The translations under genes and the position numbers were made by a program. From NCBI GenBank assembly GCA_002205965.3, contig NADL03000705.1, positions 868,001 through 932,000 on the forward strand: a stretch of DNA of 64,000 bases. Reading direction: 5' to 3'. Below, piece by piece: positions 47,001 to 55,499 of this stretch. Under the pieces are notes generated by a model that saw nothing but the letters and a program-made list of their open reading frames with translations, was not told the DNA's origin and did no database searches. The DNA is from Kappaphycus alvarezii. Lineage: Eukaryota > Rhodophyta > Florideophyceae > Gigartinales > Solieriaceae. Within the stretch, counting starts at the first letter, position 1, and each line of letters opens with the position of its first letter.

Positions 47001-47215
47001 GAAGGCGCAAGGCTACAGACGGGCAGCCGGCTAGCTATACGAACTGGCCGTTGCAGTAATAATTTAGTCGATCCCTGGAAATGGTTTTGTGCTCAGCCTC
47101 AAGTTTCGTATCCAGCCTACGGGGCTTGTAACAAAAGGCTCTGCTCGGTATGAGAAGGATTTATTACAATTGTCCGGATGGAAACTGTTACACTAACTTT
47201 TCCAATTGTTTGCCG
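41020..47215. other. Six kilobases with no recognisable gene
   Basis: Frames are short on both strands. The longest real-ATG candidates are on the minus strand at 41642-42040 (132 codons, rich in R, S and N, family unknown) and 41212-41577 (121 codons, family unknown). Another minus-strand frame at 46225-46464 gives a cysteine-rich peptide with SCSKSCGHGNGATACGG, faintly like a thrombospondin type-1 repeat. Any of these could be an exon; none is supported by a family match. TACTGTAC motifs occur at about 42208, 43200 and 43433. No RNA gene, element end or LTR was found. Confidence 0.4.
41642..42040 (-). CDS. Hypothetical 132-residue frame
   Basis: It starts at an ATG and runs to a stop without interruption. 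The peptide begins MLCNDAFIPGIQLTVARKLF and has a basic middle (RGNLRRRKHLSY). I do not recognise it. Its length is only modestly above what chance gives in 6 kb of non-coding DNA, so it may not be a gene. Confidence 0.2.
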   Translation of the reverse strand: MLCNDAFIPGIQLTVARKLFSTVFFLKETLGGLRVDVLSRSVYRGNLRRRKHLSYLFNPNAKKVRLSSYAAARNQRLFSNARHVSLSNVAHLMPRVSPNSHHAPIDAYRNMTIADVADLDLKFYNTTHTVGG

Positions 47216-48107
47216 TCAAGTACTGGCCAAAGCTACAGCGGTCGTCTTCGATTTCAAGGGCGTTTTCGACACATTGCTATCTCTCGCCACGTTGTGACGT
47301 CTGAAGAAGGACTTTGTTGTTTCGTATGCCAAAAAGAAGACAGCACTGGATGGCCCGATCAAGAGGCATCTTGGAACGATACCCTTGAATAAAGCGGTGG
47401 GACCTTCCCTGGACACAGTCTTGACAACACAATCGATGGCATTTTTATACAGAGCAGACGTACCGCTTGCCTGAGACATCATTCGAGTTCGAATAACATC
47501 GAGAGGGGTAGTCGTGGCAGCTGTAATAGTGCCCGCGACAGCACCAAGCAGCAAATTTTCCAGTGCGGACAAAGGTTTTTTGTTTTCTACGCGGATGGGA
47601 CTATTTGCATACAACGACCGCAGACGTTCGTACAGACTGAGCTGTATGGCACGGAATGGAATGTCACGAGCAATGGCAGCGGAGTAGCCTTGATAAAACG
47701 AGGAAGGGCCTTGGGCAGCGGTGGCCTTGACGGCTGCAAACGGGGATGGAAAGAGACCAGCTTGTGTTTTTGACTTGACTACCTCGCTAGGAGTGAGCCA
47801 CAATGAGCCCATTGCATCTCCCATGGAGGCGGCGAAAATGATTTGCAACCATTCCGGGCAATCATGGAGGGAAGTCTTGAAATATGAACGCAGAGATTCG
47901 TAAGCGCCAAAGGTAAGCATACCATAGGGAACCTGACCAAGCATGGAGAAGGCGACACCGCGATACAGAGTGCCCTGGCGAATTGCGGCGGATACGGCAG
48001 AGAGAGTGGACTTTGAGGTTCGGGATACTTGGATACGGACCTTGATGGTATCGACGGGATACATGGCAAGTATCTGGGCCGCGAGCAACTGCGCCACAGG
48101 CGATGTT
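47216..48107 (-). CDS. Mitochondrial carrier protein, S-adenosylmethionine carrier type (SLC25A26-like)
   Basis: The product should sit in the mitochondrial (or plastid) inner membrane and exchange S-adenosylmethionine for S-adenosylhomocysteine. The 293-residue open segment has the three carrier repeats, each with its PX[DE]XX[KR] signature: PVDTIKVRIQ near residue 14, PSEVVKSKTQ in the middle repeat and PLDVIRTRMM in the third. REGPTALFKGIVPR and DIPFRAIQLSLYERLR are typical carrier loops, the latter close to the SAM-carrier wording. The start is unresolved: the frame opens with GTG, and the first ATG would remove most of helix 1. The missing start of helix 1 and an arginine-rich, transit-peptide-like sequence lie upstream in another frame (ATG at about 48242). 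Either a one-step frame problem at GTGGCGCAG or an intron with the acceptor CTAACTCTCACCCAG explains this. The single long exon fits a genome with few introns. Confidence 0.88.
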
Positions 48108-48242
48108 CTGGGTGAGAGTTAGAGCCGGGGCGGTGGCGGAAGCGAGGTAATGGAGTGGGGAGAGTTTTGCTTTGGTTCGGCTGAAGCGAAATCGCGGGTG
48201 GTGTTGGGGGGTAGATGTGGGCATCGTGGGGCAGAATGTCAT
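48108..48242 (-). CDS. Probable N-terminal part of the carrier gene, in a different frame
   Basis: From the ATG at 48242 the frame gives MTFCPTMPTSTPQHHPRFRF and continues with basic and hydroxylated residues, as in an organelle targeting peptide. It then reads LASATAPALTLTQNIACGA, which is just what should precede AQLLAAQILAMYPVDTIK in the main exon. The change of frame falls at about 48090-48107. It may be a real splice, a slipped GTGGCGCA repeat or a sequence error. Confidence 0.5.
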
Positions 48243-48735
48243 TTGGCGGTTGGGCAGGTCTCCGAGTGGGTGGCGATGTTGCGTAATCGAGAAGTGGATC
48301 TTGGACTGGTGAGTGAGGGCCACGGTCGATGCGAACGAGCTGAGACTGAGACGCGGCTTATAGCAAGCAGGGCAATGGCCATCTGCAGTAGAGAATTTAA
48401 ATCAAATGCAAGGGTTTTTTTGATTTTTCTGCTTTTGATAGTGTGATAATTGTACTGTACTGTACATTTGGTGGTTAGATTAGTTCTGCAGATGCATCTG
48501 TGAATGCACCCGTTATGGCCCCCAAAGCATTTACCTCATTTGAATAGATCAGAAGACTACTGCACAGTAACATTTATTCCTCACCTACATTATTGCACAA
48601 AGGAACGCTAGGCTGCTCTAGGTGGTCAAGTGTGCCTACCAGCAGGCCCTAATGTGAGTTTGCGGCATCTGGGAGACGACGACTAATTTAAGCTGCGACC
48701 GATATGCCATGTTATGGCATTTGCGGGTACCTCAA
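48243..48735. other. Region upstream of the carrier gene
   Basis: No separate gene seen. TGTACTGTACTGTAC lies at about 48449-48464, about 200 bp upstream of the presumed carrier start, and is the nearest candidate regulatory sequence. Confidence 0.35.
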
Positions 48736-48739
48736 AATC

Positions 48740-49050
48740 CCTTCCAACAGACAACTGGCTTTATTCAGGACGAGTCTCGCCGCGTGACGAGCGACCAGTG
48801 TTTGCCGCGCCATCACCAATCGGAACGGCTGCCCGTGCGGCAATTTCAGTCGCAACCCGTTTGGCGAAGTCCCGAGCAGCCGGTTGCCAGCCCCCCACTG
48901 TGGAGAGTGGAAAGGGAATGGGAAGGAACCGATGCCCAGACCCTTTGTTCGTGTTAGTTCGGCAAAGCGAGTGCCATTGCCAAGACGAGCATGGTGAAGG
49001 GGCTTGAGTGGGCATCGCGTAGGGGAGGGGAGGCGGGCGGGGGTCAAAGG
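48740..49050 (-). pseudogene. LINE C-terminal fragment (piece 1)
   Basis: On the minus strand the phrase PFPLSTVGGWQPAARDFAKR (about 48830-48930) matches PVPISTLGGWHPAAFSVVKE in piece 2 and the equivalent in piece 4. This is the conserved end of a LINE-type reverse-transcriptase protein. Only the last 80-100 residues are present, in more than one frame, as expected for a 5'-truncated, decayed retrocopy. Confidence 0.65.
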
Positions 49051-49084
49051 ATGGATGACGGTTACGTCATAAAGTGCCCCCGTT

Positions 49085-49650
49085 CTCTACAGGCGCCTTG
49101 ATGTCCGGGCGAACTTCATGGGAAATGCGTTTGGATTCCTGCGGATGGTGCGAGGGATCTGTGTAGTCAGGAATTATGTGGCAGAACCTCGTCTACACTA
49201 CCAAAACAGGACGAGGCCGGATATCAGGGCGATGGGAGCCGCCGGTGGCACGGATTACTTCGACGTAACCTTTTTCAACCCGCTCGCTCCCTCCCACGCA
49301 AGAGCCAGGGCTTTCAACCCACTCACAAGCCTCAACGCAGCTCACGCAGAGAAGCAGCGGAAATACCAAGGGTTCCTTGCTGAGCTGCCTGGGAGAAACA
49401 GGCTGGTTCCTGTCCCCATCTCAACTCTTGGAGGTTGGCATCCGGCGGCGTTCTCCGTCGTCAAGGAACTCGCGAGAACCGTTGCACCCGCGCAATGGAA
49501 CGGTTTTCGAAGGTTAGAGCCATTCTTTTACAGCGGCACTCCGCTTTGACAGTAACCTCAATGCCGCTTGTTTGCTGGCTGGCCTCCCTTCCACCTTCTG
49601 GTAGATTGGAGTGCCATCCACAGCTTTCGACGCATCGTACGGTTTCGCAA
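49085..49650 (+). pseudogene. LINE C-terminal fragment (piece 2)
   Basis: A 143-codon frame at 49118-49549 carries RTRPDIRAMGAAGGTDYFDV, then EKQRKYQGFLAELPGRNRLV, then PVPISTLGGWHPAAFSVVKE. The pattern of RPD, then DVTxxNPLAP, then KxxKY, then STLGGWHP is the C-terminal module found after the RT in a group of algal and animal LINEs (from memory of the family; the exact clade is not determined). The end passes into another frame (AILLQRHSALTVTS...). The copy is 5'-truncated and lacks the RT. Confidence 0.72.
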
Positions 49651-49651
49651 A

Positions 49652-49748
49652 TGGCTTGACAATGATACGATATCTACGCTTCGGTACAAATTTACTGGAT
49701 ACCAACCCACATATCTACCACAGTAAATTAACCCCCCATTTACACTGT
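49652..49748. repeat. Dispersed 97-bp repeat, copy 2
   Basis: The partner of 26574-26670. It begins directly after the LINE piece at 49085-49650, so it may be the 3' tail of that LINE or a separate short element. A TACAGTACAGTACTGTAG motif follows at about 49759-49776. Confidence 0.9.
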
Positions 49749-49859
49749 GGCAGAATTTACAGTACAGTACTGTAGATTGTGTGGTAAGTCTTTTGAGTTG
49801 TACAGTATGGCACAGCAGCGCGCGGAGGGTATTCTGAAATTAACTACGAATGCGGGCGG

Positions 49860-51790
49860 CGGATGAAATCCTTGCCCGCCTGCGCCATTTGGAGACTAAA
49901 AAGGGGTAACGAAGTCGCGAAGCTCCTGTTGAGGGGAGGAATCGCGACGGAGGCAGAGAAGGAAAGCACAGCGGAAGAAAACCTGGCCGTCGTCACCCAA
50001 GGCTCCATCGATATCAATCCGGACAGGGGAGTGGAGGATATCGTTTTGGTCGCAGTAGTGCCGTACTGACGATGTTTCTCGCGCTACGCGAGTGTCGCGG
50101 CAGCGCCTGCGGCAACCGTACTTCGCGAGATGTGGCGGCGAGCGGAGGGGTAGGCAACAGTAACGTCGACGGCGATATCAGTACTGTGAAGCCCGTAGGC
50201 AATATGTACAATATGTACGGGATTGTACATATCCATTCGTAACGCGGGGGACTTCGAATGCCCAGACGAATTGGGATCCTGGTAGAGGAGCGGATGCTCG
50301 ACGAGGGCGACGATCCCAACTTCCCTACAGAAGCGGGCGAGAACGTTGCGGAGGACGTGATGTCGACGAGTCATTCTGTCTTCGTATTTGCAGGTGAACA
50401 CGTGTTGGCCGGTTGGATCTAAGACGGGTGGGAGGTCGGCCGAGCGCCGGAGAAGACCGCACAGCGAGTAGATCCAGGGAATGGCGCGATGCCGAGACGG
50501 AGAGCCAGAGCGACTTTCCACGCAGAAGAGGACATGTACGTACCTTTATAAGTAAGCGAAGAGAAAACAGAGGAGGCGGAGGGTGTACGCACGGAGAGGA
50601 GCCGTGCTCGGTCCGGTGCTGCTGCGGACAAGAACAACCTATCAGACTTCGATAGCATGAGTTCCGTTGTGATTACAGACTGGAGCATTTCGCCGGGGAC
50701 CGGGGATGAACAACGCTCGAAAAGTGCCGTAGCTGTAAGCGACGAAGACAGCTGCGGGGGGCGGGAGGAGAGCGAGATGGCAGACCGAGGGATCTCTTCC
50801 AGGTGGCGGTCGTGGGAAAGAGTCAGCAGGTCGGAGATAAGCCCAAAAGAATCAATTATATATGGTGCGTAAGCAGCCTCTGTAATGTCTGCAGTTTGTA
50901 AGGGACCTAGACCGCCCATTGAGAAGGGGAGAAAGGCCTGGAGCCGGGCCCGATCCGGGCAGGGCAATTGTAACTGATGGAATACTTCCCTCTGCTTCTG
51001 ATCGAAGCTGGCGGCGAGTACCGCAGATTGAATGGAGGGAAGCGTACGTAGCAAGTGCATGACCTTGGAGGAGTTCGCGCAGAAGCGGTATAAGTGGAAA
51101 ACCAATTGAACATCATCCAAACCTCGAAGGGATTAGAAGATACAGTCAACGGCGGTTTGGCGGCCTGCGAAAATTTCGGAAACAAAAGAGTCCGAGCCAA
51201 TCGGAGATCCCAGCACGATGAAACCGGGGGGGGGGTAGAAAAGGGGCAGGGAAGTGACTCAGGGGAGAGGGAGGGGAGGAGCCGTAAACTTCGGTCTTGG
51301 CAAGGTTGACCTGGAACCCGAGTGGACCTCCTTCAAGCTGGATGAAACGGATGACGGCGGCGGCTTGGGAGCGAGGAAGGAAAATGTTACCGTCATCTGC
51401 ATACCAAGGATTCAGGGCAGGTGAGAACTTCTCCTGTAACGAGAGTAAGAGAGGATGAAGAGCCAGGGCAAAGAGCAAGGGACAAAGAGGATCACCTTGC
51501 TGAGTGCCCTCTGAACTACGGACATAGTAGGGTCTGAAAGCAAGCTCTGTAGGAGCATTTTAACAGGAGTGTACCCACTGTGCGAGGCCTGGGGCTTGCG
51601 TTAGTACGACTCTAGAATGCGCTGGGGGGGAATGCAATTGAGAGCCTTGCGAGCGTCAATCTGGACCAACAAGTGGTCGTGGAACTCGGTGCTCTGGGAA
51701 AGACGACGCACGGAATGAATCATATGTCGGCACGATAGATACTCAATGAGGGGGGAAAAATTGGGGTGTTTTAATGATTGAAAAATAGGT
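49860..51790 (-). pseudogene. LINE reverse transcriptase fragment (piece 3)
   Basis: On the minus strand, reading from 51790 down: HLLVQIDARKALNCI (the family's LVQxDxxNAFN box), then LFALALHPLLLSLQ (the end of the QGDPL...LFAL box), then NPWYADDGNIFLP, the RT active site with its two aspartates. GFQVNLAKTEVYG follows. The thumb and connection region at 50419-51120 includes AFLPFSMGGLGPL. Near 50330-50430 comes DPTGQHVFTCKYEDRMTRRH, a zinc-knuckle-like CH motif, and near 50150-50200 STDIAVDVTVAYPS, the RPD/DVT-type module. No endonuclease domain is present, so it is 5'-truncated. A few frame changes and stops break it. Confidence 0.8.
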
Positions 51791-51839
51791 TAGCCTATGC
51801 TCCAAAACGCATCAAATAATTGGTACAAGTGTCGGCATG

Positions 51840-52315
51840 GGGGAACCAAGAAAACGAGGTTAATCCGGGTCAAAGTCGCTAGAAGGCCGCCGCGAGACCA
51901 GCCAGCAGGCAGCCCGCGTTGGACGTGGCAGCGGCCGCAGCGTGCCTTTGCATGAATATCCCGAGATTCCCGTATGATTCCATGGCCCTGACTGCAACGC
52001 TTCTTGCCACTTCGGTTATGACAGCGTAAGCGTCTGGGTGCCAACCGCCGAGGGTGGATGTGGGCATGGGACGAGTCTGCCTCGAGAGGAAGTAGCGATG
52101 GAAGATTGGTACTTCCTGTGCTTCGCAGCTCGGGCTGCGTTAAGGGGGTCAGGGGGTTGAACTTGTTGACTCTCCTGTTCGATGGCGCGAGAGGATTGAC
52201 AAAGGGGGAAATTTGGGGTTTTTTTAATGCATGAAAAATATGGTCAGCTGTTCCCTGAGGGATGTTGACAAAGGTGATCTCGAAGAAGTCAGTCCCCCCG
52301 CGGCTTCCCATTGCC
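51840..52315 (-). pseudogene. LINE C-terminal fragment (piece 4)
   Basis: On the minus strand, GSRGGTDFFEITFVN and NPLAPSNRRVNKFNPLTPLT match the DYFDVTFFNPLAP part of piece 2, and MPTSTLGGWHPDAYAVITEV matches its STLGGWHP part. Between them the frame differs and extra sequence is inserted (about 52180-52260). It lies just upstream of piece 3 on the same strand but corresponds to a later part of the protein, so it is a separate copy abutting piece 3. Confidence 0.7.
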
Positions 52316-52319
52316 CAAT

Positions 52320-53395
52320 GAAGTAAAGTTTTATTCTTGACGCCAACTCAACATTGAAATCAAGGTCATTACCGCACTGTAGATACATGCTCTACTAAGG
52401 ACCGCCGTAATAACTTTAGTGCAATATTCAGACCACATACGCAATCAAACGTTCGAGCAATTATTTAGCTAGCTCCACTCTATAGTGCAACACCTCTCTT
52501 AGTACAGTAATTTCGTTTCTCCCTCTAGTGTACCCACTGTACCTGTACGGTTCAGGTTTTTGAACACATTAAAGATCCCCCCCCCTTAGTGCATCTCTAC
52601 TCTACAACATACTACAGTAGAGTTTAGACCTATTCTAGCACTATGTAAAGCACCCAGCCCACCGAGTAGCGGACAGACTGGCATAAGCATCTACAGTATT
52701 CAATAACGCCTCAACTACTTCGCCACGCCACCAATGTCCCCAGTGGACTGAGATTCCGGAATATGCTGTACGTCCTGGACGTAGTATATGAGAGTAAGTT
52801 GAAAATCACTGCCAGCCAAACTTGACCAGACTTGACATACTTCGCCGAGCGACTTATCCATTTCGCCGGCTTCATAATAAGACAATGCATTCCTCACTAG
52901 TCACTTGCAGTTACTTTCAATGTTCGTTCTCCTCGAGAGTAGGCGGAAAATAAATTACAGTCTCATCCACATTGTATAGACAATCTGGCTGAATTATTCT
53001 AACTTGATTCGTAGCTCCCGAATATTCGATCCTTGCCGTAGAAAGCTGTGTAGCGCTGGTAATGAAATAAATTCATGATAATTGGAACAGGATTTCCTTG
53101 GGAAAATATTTTTGGCCATGTGAACATCCTCTAAAAGGTAAATTTTGCGGCGCATCGCGTATAAGGATTAGAACTGGGATGAAAATGACTGGTTAAGTGG
53201 CTGTTGGTCTTTGAGGTGGCCATAATAGTAGTATTTTCCGAGAGTAAAAAGTCGCTTCGTAGCTTATCTGCATTGAGTGGAGTATAGAGAGCGGCCGCTG
53301 CCGTCTATTGCTCAATTTGGAAGAAATTGCCGTGTGGTGCTTGAGGCGGCCGCGTCTTGTTGTGTCGTGTGCAAGTATGACACCGGGTCATTCAA
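52320..53395. other. Intergenic region without a recognisable gene
   Basis: Short frames only. A run of nine Cs occurs at about 52578-52586. The right part may already include the start of the 5' LTR of the next element. Confidence 0.4.
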
Positions 53396-53764
53396 TCGAT
53401 TTCTGTGTACCCACCCCAGGGGGTGCACATTAAGTGTGCCGTGCACGTTACATGTGTGCACATTTAGAAGAGTCCGCTGTGCTTTATATAATAGTACAGT
53501 TATATGTGAACTGTCTTGGAGACCGCTCTAGCGTCGCTAGATCTGTCCAATGTCAAAGTGGAGGGGGAGCCAGGGCCGGGTCCGGCTGAAAGGACAAAAT
53601 AGAGTGACTTAGTACAATTGCAGTCTACTGTAATGTAGTGTGACCGCCGCCGTGTTACTGTACGTGCACTGGACGGGCGAAGTTGAGACAGCTGAGGATC
53701 AATAAAAGAAGGCCGCGAGGTGCAACGGAGCACTGTGAGCAAGGCACAACACCGATCGTTTTCA

Positions 53765-53776
53765 TGGTAGCATCGC
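53765..53776 (+). other. tRNA primer-binding site of the old copia element
   Basis: TGGTAGCATCGC, identical over 12 bases to the site used by the chromovirus at 38346-38357. It marks the probable right end of the 5' LTR. Confidence 0.6.
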
Positions 53777-53889
53777 GCGAGTTCATCCAACCGACCCTCG
53801 CTTTTCCCAACATCAACCACAGATCAACTGACACCACTTCATCATCTTTCTTGCCTTTTCCCCCGCTTTTGCGTGGCTTCGATCGCTGT

Positions 53890-55070
53890 CGATGGCAAGT
53901 GAGGCTCATGACCTAAGAAAGGTCCAAGATCAACCGGAAGAAAGGATTTCATATCATGGAGGAGAAGAAGACTTAAGGCGTACATCCAGCGCGAAGATCT
54001 AGATCTTCTAGAACTTCAACATCGATCTGATGATGGCACAGCAGCTCAGATTTCTCTCTGGAAGAAGGCCAACATTCGCGCCAAGACAGCTATCATTCTG
54101 ACCCTTACCAATGGTCCTATGGCGCAAACAAGCACAATAATTGATGAAGATGACCAGTGCGCGAAGAACATGTGGGATGCCCTTGGTCTTTTTTACACAT
54201 CGTCAAAAGAGCAAATCATCATTAAACTTCTTCAGGAGTTAGAAATGCTACAGTACAGAGAAGGAGCTAATTGGGAGGAACGCCTCAACGGATTCCATGA
54301 CATTCTGAGCAAGCTCGCTTCGCTTGACAATGACATTGAAGAGGATGAGAAAATCGTCAAAGCTGATCCGCTCGCTTCCGGAACATTTCGCCCCACCACG
54401 ATGATCTCAAGCAAACTTTCTTACGAAAAAACTGCTCACGACAATTGCAACCGAAATATACCATGCAAAGCGAAGGGATCAGATAAAAGCAACGTTGTTA
54501 GTATTCTAAAAGCTTCCAGCGCCGGAATGGGAGGCAAGAACCGGTATGAAAATCAAGGTGGGCGCATCAGCAAGAGCAATTTCAGAAATAATGAAGACAT
54601 TTTCTGGGTATGTGGGCGCCAAGTTCACCGCTCAAAGGATTGTTACTACCGCGCTGAAAAGTTGACTGAAATGAATCGTGGACATGGGCGAGGTCGCTCT
54701 CGAGGTTTTGGAAGAGGTCATTTTCGCGGAAGTCGGGGTCGCGGTGGACTGCACTATTCGAGCAGCTATGGAAATAAATCAATTGGTAGCACGCATCAGC
54801 TACAGGGAAACAATTGGAGTGCTAAACCCAATTCCCATGTCAACCTTGGTAGTAGATTTTCTGGTGGATTAGCACTTCCAGTCCGCGTCCCGGATCAGGA
54901 GACGCCACTGAATCACCAAGAACAAGGACAAAATATCGGAATCAATGACACAGAAGAAAATTATCCGTACGGATTTATGGCATAAATCAAATTCAAGACG
55001 GCGATTGTGAAATGTGGGACATCCAAGTCAGTTGACGCCCTAATTGATTCAGGGGCCACACCACGTCTTT
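53890..55070 (+). pseudogene. Gag and protease of the old copia element
   Basis: The Gag of the UBN2/retrotran-gag type is plain at about 54030-54370 (KNMWDALGLFYTSSKEQIII and GANWEERLNGFHDILSKL). A zinc-knuckle remnant (WVCGRQVHRSKDCYY) lies at about 54605-54650 and is followed by an RG-rich tail (RGRSRGFGRGHFRGSRGRGG) that would bind RNA. The protease phrase SVDALIDSGAT is at about 55028-55060, with the DSG active site. Confidence 0.82.
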
Positions 55071-55499
55071 CATTCCAATATTTACTTTCTAAGCCATGAA
55101 CGCATTAAACCGGAGGGTGACCAAGCAGCATCTGAGTTATCCGCCTTGGTCGGAAAAGGCAGAGTATTTATTCCGTTAGCTGGGGGATTCCACATGGAGG
55201 CATACCACGCACCGCAGTTTCAAACCAGCATACTTTCTGTGTGGATTCTCAGGCAGCGAGTCAATCTTTTGTTCACTATGGATCATCCCGCAAAGGATTC
55301 GAGCATATGCCTCATTTCACCTCGCGGTTCCACCGACTCGTGCAAGAAAATTCAGATCGATGCGGACGGATTGTATGGCATCTAAATGTCGGGTGCCAAA
55401 GGATTTGATGTGCGTTTTTCATGCGCCAATGGGCTCTTCGGAATGATCAAGTTCAAGAGATCAACGGAAATCATTGCCTCGGATCTTTCCGCACAAGGA

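Noticed and set aside
48150-48446. A 98-codon plus-strand frame opposite the carrier gene start
   Set aside because: It is the shadow of the GC-rich N-terminal part of the carrier gene on the other strand and has no recognisable domain.
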